Shown here piece by piece: positions 47,246 through 59,484 of a stretch of DNA of 64,000 nt. Source of the stretch: Luzula sylvatica (taxonomy: Eukaryota > Streptophyta > Magnoliopsida > Poales > Juncaceae); NCBI GenBank assembly GCA_946800325.1, contig OX326956.1, forward strand, positions 76,147,087 to 76,211,086, read 5' to 3'. The notes beneath the pieces were generated by a model. It was not told the origin of the DNA. It saw nothing but the letters and a program-made list of their open reading frames with translations, and did not search any database. The position numbers and the translations under genes are program-made. Position 1 is the first letter of the stretch. Each line of letters opens with the position of its first letter.

Positions 47246-48312
47246 TCTTCTGAAGATTAGCTTATGCTTCATTATTTGAACATTACATATATCACATATA
47301 ATTTTCATCTCTTTCATTTTTTTTCTTTCTGAAATTGAGAAATAATTACTTTATTTAGTCTAAGAAAACTCGAAAATCTCTTTATTTGGTATTTAGTATA
47401 TTGAATCTATTATTATTATTATTTTTTAACTAAGTTTTCTATATTTTTTTTTTACCTTTCATCGCGAGGGATTATGAATGATATTTGCGAAGTTCCTTTC
47501 ATTTTTTTTGACTTGTAAATAAGGGGAGATGCACTAATTTAGTGTATTAGTTAATTTTTCACTTATTAAGTTATTATTTATTTTCTCCACTAAATAATTT
47601 CAATTTTTGTTCTTGTGAGACACATTAACTACTTTGATTTTTGACGAGAATAAGTTATATCAAGTTTGTGGGAGAGAATTTGAAAGAGTAAGAAAGAATG
47701 TGTGAGATTAGGGAGAGTAAGAAAGAGTTATGTGAATGAGAATAAGAAATGAGGAAATTGATAAAGAGATGAATGCAAGAATGAGAGTTGAAGAAAAAGT
47801 TTTATAGAAGAACGAGAGTTCTTCAATTCTAATAGAGTGCAAACTATAACAGACAATGAAGAAATCAAAGTTACAAACATTGCACGTGATCAAATTGATG
47901 TTACTTTTTTAGAGTGCATGTGAATGTGATCTAAGTTTTATAGAGTGCAAACTTTATAGAGTGCAAGCTCTTATAAATACAATTATACAAACTCTTATAT
48001 AGAGTGCAAACTTTTATATAGAGTGCATGTGTATCATATTTTACAAGAGTGCAAACTTTTGTCAAATTGGAACATACAGTGACATACTATTCTTACAAAG
48101 TTACAAACATTGCATGTGATCAAATATTCCAATTGATAAACACAAACATGTTATACAGTGCAAACTTGAATGTGATGCTACAGTTGATGGAAATCAAAGT
48201 TGATGGAAATCAAAGTAACAAACATGTTACAAGCATAGAGCCATATTATTGAAATCAAAGTGATGATACAGTTGATAAAGTTCATAGAGTTACATGTTTA
48301 TAATGTAGTCAT

Positions 48313-48380
48313 GCACGGTGGCAAATTTATTAAGGAACTAGGTGGGGGCAGCCTCTCTCCTCCTAGATTTTTGAGCGGTA

Positions 48381-48414
<34 letters not shown>

Positions 48415-48639
48415 GATGACTAAGATACTTAATTAAGTATCATGAGTTTGGTACTTATGACTTTTTGACCATTAGATTTGATTTGAGATTTGTGCATTTA
48501 ATGATTATTATAAACTGATATGAAAATAATTAATGATGAGTATATATAGCATTAAAAAACACAAATCTCAAAACAAATCTAATGGTTAAAATATCTTAAG
48601 TATCAAACTAATGATACTTAATTGAGTATCTTAGCCATC

Positions 48640-48673
<34 letters not shown>

Positions 48674-48808
48674 ATACTATTGTATTTTATGATAAAATTA
48701 CAAATTTATGTATTACCGTCCCCAATTTTTTTTGAAATTTTGTACGGCAACCCCCCAAAAGTACCGCCGCCGCCGCCCCATTGATATTAGACAAGATTCG
48801 CCACTGAC
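48313..48808. mobile_element. hAT-like non-autonomous element, decayed
   Basis: Left end acggtggcaaatttatt and right end, in reverse complement, cagtggcgaatcttgt are similar, and the GTGGCGAAT-type start is typical of hAT relatives in plants. Inside, the left has ggtgggggcagcc and the right ggcaaccccccaaaagtacc, also roughly inverted. A younger MITE sits in the middle, inside a TA repeat. Confidence 0.5.
48412..48642. mobile_element. MITE with ~85-bp terminal inverted repeats, in a (TA)n tract
   Basis: gaggatgactaagatactta at the left matches gaggatggctaagatactca in reverse complement at the right, and similarity continues for about 85 bp through ttagattt...gagatttgtg. Both outer flanks are (TA)n, which fits a TA target duplication as in Tc1/mariner-type (Stowaway-like) MITEs. 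The interior is about 65 bp. Confidence 0.85.
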
Positions 48809-49676
48809 CATACAATAAAATGGCAGCAATGTTACCACATACGAGATAAGCAATGTTTATCATTCATTTCAAAATAATGTAGCCATGTAGTCAATGTATA
48901 TAATGTAAGCATGAATATAATGTAGCCATATAACTATCTCTCTAAAAAAAAAAAAATCAGTGACTCGGGTGCGATTTTTTCGGGGCTGACTCGTCTCGGC
49001 TGTCACCGAGTCCGAGATACTCGACCGAGTTTTTTTTAACTCGGCCGATATTACGAACCATGATATCAACATTAGACAAAAATTATCTCATTTCATTAGT
49101 GGGGTTATGTTTTTATCTTTTGTTATTATATTTCTAAGGTGCAAACTATTCACTTCTGATTCTATTTTTTTCCTAGCAAGATTAATTTCAATTTCAAATT
49201 TAAATTTAAATTATAACCATTCAAAATTTAAAATTAAATATAATTGCAGTAACACTGTAAAAATCCACGCACTTATCATATCGCCACACTTATTTTTGTA
49301 GAACTCAATTTTATTTACTGTCAATAAATTATTTATATATTATTATTTTAAAAAATATTTTTCACTTTACTCATATATCAACTTGCTTGTGTATTATAGA
49401 CAAATTTTTTACTCATCTCTGATTTTTTAAAATTTTGGCATGGAAAAATACAATTTTCTTTTATTGATTGATTTTTTCCTCCTCTGATGAACCAAGTCTA
49501 TTGATGGACTTGCTAATAAGAAAGTGGCAAAGATAAAGAGGAATAGGATTCCTTGCTAATCCTTGATATTTCAGGTACTTTAATTTCCATTTTTCAGTGA
49601 AATCATTTTCGCAAAAAATAGGTTCTCTTATAATTTTTTTTTATTTTTTTGATTATAAATTCACCATTATTGTACG

Positions 49677-50043
49677 TAGGGGTGTGAACACTTCGGATCT
49701 AATTCTTATAGTACTCAAATTATATTTGTATTCATAATTTTTTCTCAGACCTAAATTCGAATAAATTATTTCTTGGATTTGAATATTGTTCGGATATCAC
49801 ACGAATTCACAAACGATTTGGATATTATTACATGCAAATCCGAATTCGGTTATTAAACAAACACATATATTATGTAAATAATTTATCATTCAAAATTTAT
49901 AGCCAGAAAGATGACAAATTTTGTTTAAATAAGATTTATTAAAATGCTAAGTGTTGTATATTCATATTCCAAGGATTTATTAAAAGAATATATATATATC
50001 AGGGATGTGTCAATATTAACATATAAAATTTGTTAAAAAAAGG

Positions 50044-50082
<39 letters not shown>

Positions 50083-50207
50083 GGATCCATTTACTAATTT
50101 AGTCATATATTTGCCGTTGAAATGGATCCAATTTCTAATACGGATTCATTCGAATTGGATTAGAATCCGATTTAGTTCAAATATTATTCCAATCATTGAC
50201 ACCCCTA
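49677..50207. mobile_element. hAT-like element with TAGGGGTGT ends
   Basis: TAGGGGTGT at 49677-49685 and its exact reverse complement at 50199-50207 close a noncoding, AT-rich segment. An (ATT)n microsatellite (50045-50081) lies inside. No clear 8-bp target duplication is visible, so the class is tentative. Confidence 0.5.
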
Positions 50208-50962
50208 ATAATAGGCCATAGGTATTTCTAGAAATGATAAATTTTGAAGAGATAGGTCATGATCAGCATCAATGATTCAATATCATGTATATAGGTACTT
50301 GTAAAACTTTATTTTTGATAATATCCTTCAAAAAGATACGTAGTATTCTTAAGTTTGTATAGAAAGGAGTTATAATATGCCAAAATATATTCTGCTTCAC
50401 TAATTCAGAACCAATAGTATTTCAATAAATTTATTTAGTGGAGGATCTATATTTCAGTTTTTTTTTTCTTTCTTGCTGTTTCAAATTTATGATGAACACA
50501 TAATGGGAGAATATTTTCTATATCTTTCCATCTTTATGTGTTGTCATAAAATTGGAATAACTAAAAGTATCAATGTACACCTTGAATTTTTCTTTCTTTT
50601 TCAGATTTTTTTTTTATTTCTTTTGTGGGAAAAAGAAATGGTCTTCAATTAGGAATCTGTGGAAAAATATAAAGCACTTTATATAAAATTGGTGCATTAA
50701 CTATAAATTTTGTGTAACTAAAATTTATTTAAAATTCTGGGTGATAATATTGGATCTAATTTATGAGATCATTGCTTAGCTGAAAAATGGCCCATTATAT
50801 ACTCATTATGAAATCTAGAAACAAGAACCTGGGTTTACTCGGCCCAACCAAATATCCATAAACCGAGACTTAGTTTCCAGGTTAATCAAATCCAAGATTT
50901 CATTTCTTGAACTTAATAAAACTTGAAAAACCATCTCAAATGTAAAGTTGAGTTAATCAAAC

Positions 50963-53629
50963 ATGAGACTCCATGCTCAAATTCTCCAAAAGCTTTGTTT
51001 CTCTTCTTCTACGATCTTTGAAGTCACTGCAAAACAATTGACCATACAAAATCAGATTAAGTTGGGCATTACGCCGTCCATTGTTGATCTGAACCAATTT
51101 CTCTCCTTTCTTTTCCATTCTGAAAAGTTCAATCTTTCTCTCAGTTTCTTCTCTCAAATTACTTCGAACTCAATCAAACCAAATTGCAAATCCAAATCAA
51201 TTGTCGCAGAGGTGCTTTTGAAATTGCATAATGGGTCAAAAGCTGCTGATAATGTTATTGTAAATATGAATAATTTTGGAATAAAGCCTGAAAGTGGTAT
51301 TTTGGATTCAGTAATTTACAAAGCTTGTTTGTTAGAAAAGGAACCCGATTTGTCTTTCAGTTTAATGCAAGAATTTGTGAGAAATGATGGCTTTTCACCC
51401 TCTTATTATACACTATATACCTTAATTTCAAATCTTGGCTACAAAGGTGATATTGAGACTGCACTCAAGGTGTTTGATGTAATGTCTGAGAGAAACGAGA
51501 AATACCCATATTGGAATTATGTGTGCAGCTTATTAATCACAAGGTTCTCTAAGATCGGAAAGCTTGAATTTTGTCTGAGAATTTGTGAAAAGATCAAGAA
51601 AATTGATGGACTCAACCCAAATTTAGAGACTTATACTACTTTAATTCGTGCATTACACAAAGATAATAGAAATCAAGAAGCTTCTGATCTGGTTTTTGAA
51701 GTAGAGAACAAGAGAATTAAACCAGATATAGGAATCTACGATGCATTAATAAGTGAATTATGCAAAATCGGAAAAATGCACGAGGAAACTGAAATTTCTC
51801 ATGGTATAATTACAGATAATCTCGATTTTACTACATTATTACATGGTTTCATGAAAGAGAAGGACGAATCAAGTATAATGGAATTAAAAACAAGAATCGA
51901 GGATTCAGGTTTTAAAATGGATATTAATACATGTAATGCATTAATTGAAGCATTGTTTGTTATTGGAAATATTAATGATGCACACGACCTGTTTGTTGAA
52001 ATGCCTGAGAGAGGCTTCATTGCTAATGATGGTACTTATCATATAATGATTAACAGGTATAAAGAAATTGGCGAAATTGATCAATTATTGGATGTATTTG
52101 AAGAGCATATAGAAAATTGCGTAAATAAAGAGAAAAGGGGTGATGCGACATTTCATATTTTCATTGAAATTTCAAAGGGAATTTTACCTCTTGATTCGAA
52201 TGAATTGTTGGATTCGAATTTAGACCAAATTAGACAAAATGGTGCAGAAAGAGTGCTAAATCTTGTGAGAGAAATAGAGAAATTTGAAAATGGGTTAATT
52301 CTTTCTTTAATATGCAATCTTGCTATAGTTTTATTAAGCATGGAAAATTACCCTAATCATGGTTTGGAAATATACCTTCTATTGCGACAAAAGACCCTAA
52401 GAATTACAAGTAATACGAGTTACCTCCTAATCAAAAGCCTTTTAGAGAATAAATATGAAAAATATACCATCGAAGCCCTAATTTGTGATTATATAAAATT
52501 TCATCCAAATTTTGAATATGAAATGGTTAACCTAATCTCCCAATACACCGAAAAATTTAGTGATATAAATGATTTGCTAATTAAAATCACAAAGGAAGGG
52601 AGAATAAAAGAGGCATACAATTTAATTGACAAAAATACTGAAAATCGAGTCTCCATTGAATTGTCCTCATATGCTTTGGTAATAGATAAGCTTTGCAAAG
52701 TTGGTTATATCGAGAAAGCATTGGACCTATGTGAAAATATGAGAAATAGAGGGGTCTATCTGAATATTATAATTTACAACTCAATTCTTAATGGGTTGTG
52801 CAAAGAGGGATGTTTAATTGAAGCATTTAGGCTCTTTAAATTTCTTGAAGGGAACGATACAAATTTAGAACCCACAATTTACACATATGCCCCTCTAATT
52901 TCTGCTCTATGCAAAGAGGGGCTTTTGGAGGATGCACGAGAAGTGTTCGATAAAATGCTCGAGAAAGATATTGCCCCTAATATCTTTGTTGTTGACTTGA
53001 TAATTAATGGGTTTTGCCAATTAGGGTTAGTAGAAGAAGCGATAATATTTCTTTCTAACATGCAAGATAAATATTTCATACAATCAGATGATTTCACAGT
53101 AAGTTCTATACTTAAGGGCTATTGTTACAAAGGGAATACAGATAAGGGGTTTAAATATTATACAGAGTGTAGAAACAAAGATATATTTCCAGATTTTTTT
53201 GGGTTTATGCATTTAATAAATGGGTTTTATTCAAAGGGAAGAATGGAGGAAGCGAGAGAGGTAATCAGGGAAATGTTAACTCACACGGAAATCGAGGCGA
53301 TTGTGAATAAATACGGAAATGAAATTTATAACGAGTCGCTTGTGAGTCTTTTATTGGTTGCGTGTGATCAAGGGAGAATTAAAGAGGTGATTAATATTTT
53401 GAGAGAAGTTGGGTCCATGTATAATTTGAGTTTGAAGGAGTTGAAAGAGGGATTTGTTGATTTGAAGTTTGATGATCATGATTTGAAGAATGGTGAAATT
53501 TCGAAAAGGGAATTCTTTAGGGATGATTTTGAGGAGTATTATTCGATTATGAAGGAATTGTGTAAAAAAGGGGAGATTAAGGAGGTTAATAGTTTAATTA
53601 ATGCGATGATTATTAATTCGGAGGTTTAA
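50963..53629 (+). CDS. P-class pentatricopeptide repeat protein, probably mitochondrial
   Basis: A single-exon 888-residue protein, as is usual for PPR genes. A short leader (about 30 residues, Ser and basic residues, few acids) suggests organelle targeting. Degenerate 35-residue PPR motifs fill the protein; clear ones include YTTLIRALHKDNRNQEASDL, YDALISELCKIGKMHE, CNALIEALFVIGNINDAHDL, YNSILNGLCKEGCLIEAFRL and YAPLISALCKEGLLEDAREV. There is no E, DYW or SMR domain at the C-terminus, so it is P class. Such proteins bind organelle RNA sequence-specifically for stabilisation, splicing or translation. Layout and length suggest an orthologue of Arabidopsis At5g57250, but that is tentative. Two GGCCCA motifs lie within 175 bp upstream. 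Confidence 0.93.
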   Translation: MRLHAQILQKLCFSSSTIFEVTAKQLTIQNQIKLGITPSIVDLNQFLSFLFHSEKFNLSLSFFSQITSNSIKPNCKSKSIVAEVLLKLHNGSKAADNVIVNMNNFGIKPESGILDSVIYKACLLEKEPDLSFSLMQEFVRNDGFSPSYYTLYTLISNLGYKGDIETALKVFDVMSERNEKYPYWNYVCSLLITRFSKIGKLEFCLRICEKIKKIDGLNPNLETYTTLIRALHKDNRNQEASDLVFEVENKRIKPDIGIYDALISELCKIGKMHEETEISHGIITDNLDFTTLLHGFMKEKDESSIMELKTRIEDSGFKMDINTCNALIEALFVIGNINDAHDLFVEMPERGFIANDGTYHIMINRYKEIGEIDQLLDVFEEHIENCVNKEKRGDATFHIFIEISKGILPLDSNELLDSNLDQIRQNGAERVLNLVREIEKFENGLILSLICNLAIVLLSMENYPNHGLEIYLLLRQKTLRITSNTSYLLIKSLLENKYEKYTIEALICDYIKFHPNFEYEMVNLISQYTEKFSDINDLLIKITKEGRIKEAYNLIDKNTENRVSIELSSYALVIDKLCKVGYIEKALDLCENMRNRGVYLNIIIYNSILNGLCKEGCLIEAFRLFKFLEGNDTNLEPTIYTYAPLISALCKEGLLEDAREVFDKMLEKDIAPNIFVVDLIINGFCQLGLVEEAIIFLSNMQDKYFIQSDDFTVSSILKGYCYKGNTDKGFKYYTECRNKDIFPDFFGFMHLINGFYSKGRMEEAREVIREMLTHTEIEAIVNKYGNEIYNESLVSLLLVACDQGRIKEVINILREVGSMYNLSLKELKEGFVDLKFDDHDLKNGEISKREFFRDDFEEYYSIMKELCKKGEIKEVNSLINAMIINSEV

Positions 53630-53995
53630 AAATAGTTCTTCATTTTTTTGTAAAATTTCAAAGGTATGTTGTACTAATCTTATCTTATTAATTGGTTTTA
53701 TTTTATTAATCTTTACTAGTAGTTTTCTTAGTTTATCATGTTGTTAAAAATGTGTAAATACTCGAGATATCGCTAAATTCTTAGCATTTTATTGAACAAA
53801 AAATCGCCAAGCAAACTCTTACAACGTGAGCTCAAATATAAGATACATACAAGAATATTTTATTCGAAACAAGAAAAGAAATCCCACCCATAAAATACCA
53901 AGATTAGAAAAGGAAACACACAAATAATGCTTGGGACCAAACAAAAAATGAAATCAATACTGACAAAAAACCACTCACAAGAAACAAATTCACCA
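53630..53995. other. Convergent gap between PPR and HIPL genes
   Basis: 366 bp of AT-rich sequence shared by the 3' ends of the two genes. No repeat or further gene is seen. Confidence 0.6.
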
Positions 53996-56407
53996 TTAGT
54001 ACAACTTGCACTTGTATCCGCAATGGCTTCCATGAACGATGCGATAAACTCCACTGGTAGTTAGATAGTATACATCTTTGTTATTATCTTGGCCATATGA
54101 GTATATCATGCCTAAATTTGGGAGTGTTGTCGAGTTCACGAAGCTACAAGAGAGCGGAGACGCCTTTGAGCAAGTGAAGGCAATTGGTGTACTGGTGAAA
54201 TTTCCGCTTCCATAAGGAGTCTCTAATGCAGTCCACATGTCATATGCATAAACATCCGCATATAAGAACCTAAAATCATGAAAAAGAAAAAGAGAATATA
54301 AAATTCTGATTTTTTTAATATTTGGAAAAATTAAGGGTTTTCTGAATTTTTGTTCTATACCTTTCATATAAGCAAGGATCGGCGTCAGCTCGGTACACAA
54401 ATCCGACAACAAGAGCCGCGAGGTCAAAAGGATTATGAACTTGATCGTGATAATAACCCAAAATCGGGAAAGTTGGGTTTATTGCGCTTGGTGGAGTGCT
54501 GCCACCAGGGGTGAAGGTAGCATTGTAGAGACTATACCCCTCGTACACTCTCCATCCGTAGTTTCCACCCTTTGCGAGCAAATTCACTTCGTCAAACTGA
54601 TGCTGATCAAACAAACAAAACATCAAAAACATTATATATGATATATTATATTTACTTAATATTATATATTAATTAAGGATACATATTACCGGGCCGTCTT
54701 CGCCAGTCTCGGAACAGAATAAATAACTGGACCTTTCCGCATCATAATTGCACCTCCATGGATTTCTGAACCCTAATGCCCAAACCTCGGGTCTGAAACC
54801 ACTGTCAGTATAAACCGGGTTATCACTTGGGATTGTATAATTCCCCCACAAACCAAGGCTCGCTACCTGTGCCGGAGCTGGAAATCAAAGTAGAGTACAA
54901 ATATTTTCATTAATGCCAACTAGAGTTAGCCTAGTTGGTCACACCTCTTGGCTAGGGAGCGAGAGGTGTGGGGTTCGATTCCCGACGGGGATACTGGATT
55001 ATAGATTAAATGTTAAATAAGTGAATAGAGTGTGTGGTCTACGGGCCGGCCTACGGGTTTGTAAAAAGGAGATTGTGTTTGGAAGTGGGACTTTGAGCCC
55101 TCTCCGAATTTACTCAAAAAAAAAATATTTTCATTAATTTATTTAATTATGCATTTTTTTAAGAGATACTTACTCGGCATGACGTCTACGTTAATTCTGA
55201 GGGCTTTTCCGAGCACGGATTTCTTGTTTTGTGCGAAATTATAAGGATCTCCGGTGCTTCCTCCATCTCCCATCAAGAAATAAAGATAACCATCTGCAGG
55301 TCCGAAGAATATTTCCCCGGCGTGGTGATTCGTATAAGGGAGACCCATCGAGAATATCCTTTTAACTTCAGTCGGCACGGCATAAGTGGCCTAATTAAAT
55401 TGAGGAATTTTGAAATTAATACATTTAAATTTAATTCGATTAAATCTTATATTTAATATCTAGATATGTGAGTTACTAATTATAAAAGAGAATAAGTAAC
55501 ATACTGTGGATGGAGATGAAGAGGTTCCATTAACGGTATATTCCGCAACAATAGCAAAAAACCGACACGGATCTGTGTCATTTGGATTGACGAACTGCGA
55601 AGGCGCCGGAGGAGCTAAGGTAGATGGATCACAACCAATCTCCGAATTGCACGAACATTTCCCAAAGCAATCGGACGTCGTCGTGCTATCGCAATTATAG
55701 GAGACGAACAACCTCCCATTGCTCAAAAAGTTAGGGTGGAATGCTACACCCATCAACCCCAATTCATAGTCTAAGTAGGTCCGGCCCGTGAGATTGAGGA
55801 AGATGGAAGCGTAGTTGATTTTTAAGGTTTGGCCTAACCCGTTTGGTATCTCACCTAAGAGGATTTCGCCGCTTTGGGTTGTTAAAAGGACTTTGTTTGA
55901 ACCGTCTGGATACGGAACCATGTTGGTGAATGCCAGCGTTCCATTGTCGATCTTCTCGAGACAAATTCCTTCAGGCACCTGTTATAATTCGAAGTTTTGA
56001 GATGTGTTTAGTTTTATCTTGAGTATTAAATATATATTTGACTTGTTAATTATAAGTTTATAACATCGGTTTTAAGTATTTAGAGACAAGACTGGACCAT
56101 ATATTAGAGTCCTAAGTGAAAAATTATTATGATTTATAATAATTTTGAAAAAAAAGTTATTATGATAGCTCAATAATTTATATTTCTCTTATTAAGTAAA
56201 TGTTTGAACTACATGTATATTTATTATTTACTAAAATGATCTACTACTATTATATTTATTGATATCCATTTGCTATATTAGAATAATATAAGATATAGAC
56301 CGTATACGTACCGGAGTCAGTTTTGGTGCTGCGAAGCAGCTCGGGACGATGAAGAGAGTGAGCACAACGAGAAGAGGGATTATTCTTTGACCCCTCATTT
56401 GTGCCAT
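53996..56407 (-). CDS. HIPL-type quinoprotein (glucose/sorbosone dehydrogenase fold), short form
   Basis: Six exons on the minus strand (56407-56312, 55978-55505, 55390-55174, 54877-54690, 54602-54361, 54269-53996) give 496 residues. The signal peptide (about residues 1-26, IIPLLVVLTLFIVPSCFAA) runs almost directly into the beta-propeller: VPEGICLEKI, MGVAFHPNFLSNGRLFVSYN, HHAGEIFFGPADGYLYFLMG, FRNPWRCNYDAERS, GGNYGWRVYEGYS, SYGQDNNKDVYYLTTSGVYR. Plant HIPL1/HIPL2 usually have a cysteine-rich folate-receptor-like domain before the propeller and a Ser-rich GPI-anchor tail after it; both are absent here, so it is probably secreted and soluble. Exon 5 has a tandem acceptor (54602 or 54596), which adds or drops two residues. 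Catalytic activity of plant members is not established. Confidence 0.9.
54915..55123 (+). mobile_element. tRNA-derived SINE in HIPL intron
   Basis: About 209 bp flanked by a perfect 15-bp target duplication, aatattttcattaat (54900-54914 and 55124-55138). It has RNA polymerase III boxes: A box gttagcctagttgg (from about 54925) and B box ggttcgattccc (54971-54982). It ends in a short A-run. It sits in the intron between HIPL exons 3 and 4, antisense to that gene. The intact duplication points to a fairly recent insertion. Confidence 0.93.
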
Positions 56408-58187
56408 TGATGTTTGTTGAAGGCTGTGAGTTTTTCTATCTAATCACACATATTTATAGCATGAATGAGGCATTGAAAATGGGAAGTCGTTGTTTTGCAA
56501 AACGGTCCCTATTTCTTTGGAAATTCGACAAAGGTTCTTTCTATTGATTCATTCATTAATCTACAGCCATATGTTAATTTCACCAGACTAATTTTTTTTT
56601 TTTTAATTTAATTTCAACAATTTCCTTTCTCTAATCCGAATTATTGGTCAATTTTCACCGTAACTATAAAAGATGGACGGATTTTGCAATTTTCAACGAT
56701 ATAAGGTTTAATTTGCAATCTAGCAAAGTTGGCTTTGTTTATGTTGATCAAATTACAAACTTAAGAAATAATCCGCTTAATTAATTGCAATAATTATTAC
56801 TTAATTGAAAAAACAAATGAAGAAGTCCTGCACGTTAATAGACTTGATCGTTACATAAATAATGGTTTACCAGTTTCTACTAATAGAACAGAACTGGCTT
56901 AAGAGAAAAAATTAAAATCAAAATAAAATAAAATAAAAGCGGATTCAATTCAATTATAAAATAAATTCAATTGTTTATTGCTGCTGGCCTAAAACAGATA
57001 CATTAATAAATAAAAACAAATTAATTCAATAGAGCAATAATTCCAGCATAACTGTTTCCAATATTTAATTAATGAAAAAATAAATGAATTAATAGAAAAA
57101 TATCTTAAAAATGAGCATAGAAAAATGTCTTCTTCTAGATTTGGGACTTTCTTTCAACAACAAAAATAGGAATTTTCACTAACTAGCTGTGAAGCCAATC
57201 TGTCAAGTCAGATTATTATTATTTAGATTAAATTAAATATTCCAAGGTTTATCCATCTCTTTTATAGGTCATGGGCCATGGCCACCTCTCTGTTCTTTTA
57301 TAATTTGGATCTGACAATTAATTACCTATATTATTTTTCTTGCATTCCAAACTTATTCCAATACTTTGGATGTGATATAAAATAATGATTAATTGAAGTA
57401 ATTATCATCCCAATGAACGTATTAATATGTAAAGTTGAATTAACAGTTAATTATATGTTAATTGGAGTACTAATTACTCCGATTAGCCAGTCTTGATTGT
57501 CACATCAAAAATGTTAAAATGAGTTTTGGGAACACTATATAATTTCCCTTATTACTATTATGTTGATTATATAGTTATATAATTATATTTTATATATAAA
57601 TCAAACAAATTTCTTGTAATTATAAGCCTCCACGTTATCAAGGAGTTTTTGTATAAAAAAGCTATTTTTTAAATTTACATTTTGGTCATTTTTATTTACA
57701 TTTTGGTCTTTTTTATTTACATTTCGGTCTTTTTTTTTTTTTTTACATTTTGATCCTTTTTTCTTATTTTACATTTTTGTCTTTTTTTACATTTTGGTTT
57801 TTTTTTTCCTATTTTACATACATATTAAAACTTGCGAATATGTCCTGATTATATTAATCGATTTTAGAAGCACCTGAACAAATGCTATTTATACAAATTA
57901 TATTAGAAAATAATATCCGTGATAGACTAATTTCATGAATCTTATGCATCTATTGACATCATGATATTTGCAAATATGTCATGATTAGATTAATTTAGTT
58001 CAAACGATTGCGCGTTAATTCGCACACGCGTTAATTCTATTTAAATAATTCTATAAAAAACATCCCGTACAATTGCGCGGGGATAAAGATAGTTATTTAT
58101 ATTTCTAAGTAAATTTCTTTATTTACAGCGAACCACGTCACCATTTTGTAAAAATGTTACTTATGTCTTACTACTTCTGCAATTTAT
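56408..58187. other. HIPL upstream region and repeat-rich spacer
   Basis: The first few hundred bases are the HIPL promoter side. At about 57390-57545 the sequence gattgtcacatc...atgagttttgggaacactatat resembles the right end of the MITE at 30269-30530 and is probably a decayed relative. At 57667-57820 about seven degenerate units of ttacattttggtcttttt run in tandem. A Helitron-like 3' end follows at about 58065-58097. Confidence 0.5.
58065..58097 (+). mobile_element. Decayed Helitron-like 3' terminus
   Basis: cccgtacaattgcgcgggg can form an imperfect stem and is followed eight bases later by atagt, a degraded CTAG/T end. It closely resembles the terminus at 63657-63686. The body of this older element lies to its left and could not be bounded. 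Confidence 0.5.
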
Positions 58188-58719
58188 TCTCTACTATTCT
58201 TTTGCGGGCCGTCCGATCTTGCATTGCTGTTGTCCAGGATTTGATTTTACCATTGTTCAATCTTAGCCGTGTGATTTTTATCCCATCCTTCTGGAATGTG
58301 TGGTGAAAATTGAGTCGGTGCTACATTTTTTGGTCCCTGCTCTAGGTGTTGTGGACCTTGCTCTTGGGTGCTTATTGGTGTTTGAGGTGTTTGGGTCCCT
58401 TCTCTAGGAAATATATATAGGCTTTTCTTCTTTGAACGAGCCGTCAACTAGAGGTTCTTATTGTTTCTTCGTCTTCTCCGCTTCTTTCTGGCAGTTCCTC
58501 CGCGAGGTAGCTTCTGCCTTCTTCCAATCTTTGTTCTAATTATTTCGTTCATTGTTCACGATTTGTGCCAGTCCGTATTTAGTTTATTTTCCTTCGTTGT
58601 ATCATAGATGTGGTTCTTTTCAATTTTCTTTGCCTGTTTTCTGCTTGGTCCCAGTTTTTCTTTCCTGCTTCTTATATTGGGCTGACAAAAGGGTCATGAG
58701 TTGTTATGTTATTGTTCCG

Positions 58720-59080
58720 TAATGTTGGCTGATATATGAGTACCTATATCCCTTTTGCTTTCTTTTGGCCGCATAATTTTCTTTGTTTCTGTTTTTAGTC
58801 GTGTTTATTCTTCTTTGCGATTTTTTCGAGGTTTGTTTTTTGAACACACAGTGTGTGGGTTTCGCATATTTTGCGTCATGCTCGGCGATATATGAGCATG
58901 AATCCCCACTTTTGCTATTAGAATTTTTCAAAGGCTCATGTGTCTTTGCTCTGTGTTTGTTTCGTTTTTGTTTTTGTTTTTGTTCATATTTGTAATTTAG
59001 GTTTGTTTTTGTGTTGGTAAAATGCAAGTGCTATAGATTTTGTATCATGCCTAGCAACATATGAGCATGAATAATCTCTT
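58720..59080 (+). repeat. Three degenerate ~150-170-bp tandem units
   Basis: Similar phrases recur: ggctgatatatgagtacc (about 58727), gctcggcgatatatgagcatgaa (about 58879) and gcctagcaacatatgagcat (about 59049), each followed by a T-rich part. The spacing suggests old tandem duplication. Confidence 0.55.
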
Positions 59081-59408
59081 ATTTGTTTGAAAACTTTAAA
59101 GGATTTGGTCTATTTGATCTGTCAATGTTGTACAATTTCATTTATTTACTGTTGTCTTTGCTTGATTATTTGTTGTCACTTATTCTTTGGGTTTCACCTC
59201 TTCTGTTTTCTAGTGACAACAAGAACTTTTCATGGACAAAGTAATTTACGTATAAAGTCCAGATATACAAAGGAAATGTTTGATTATTGTCACTGGTACT
59301 CCGAAATTGTGATAAAATATTTTTTTCGGTCATGATGTATAAACAAAGACACAAATGCATATTGGATTACTTACTCACCAATGATGTATAAAAAAAATAT
59401 ATAAGGCG

Positions 59409-59484
59409 AGCATAATATGGGAAATATGTTGATTTTTTAGGAAGGCCGGATCCTAAAAAATTGACACATTTCCACAATTATGCT
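59409..59484. repeat. Hairpin 1 in the Helitron region
   Basis: Arms of about 34 bp (agcataatatgggaaat... and its reverse-complement partner) pair with few mismatches around aggccggat. The stem next to the loop is tttttaggaaggccggatcc and then taaaaa. Confidence 0.8.

Larger units (their letters stand above)
46782..50962. other. Repeat-rich intergenic region
   Basis: Upstream region of lectin B, then a (TC)n(TA)n microsatellite at about 47188-47236, a stretch at 47830-48170 with about six copies of gagtgcaaac-like words, a hAT-like relic with a nested MITE (48313-48808), a stretch rich in gactcg/cgagt words (48957-49040), a second hAT-like element (49677-50207), and the PPR promoter with GGCCCA at 50789-50794 and 50841-50846. 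No protein-coding gene is supported. Confidence 0.55.

Noticed and set aside
54918..54990. tRNA gene suggested by A- and B-box sequence
   Set aside because: No cloverleaf can be completed, and the segment continues into a SINE body with A-tail and target duplication.
30269..57545. Complete second copy of the 30269-30530 MITE at 57390-57545
   Set aside because: Only the right end is similar; no left end or target duplication was found, so it is mentioned only as a possible relic.
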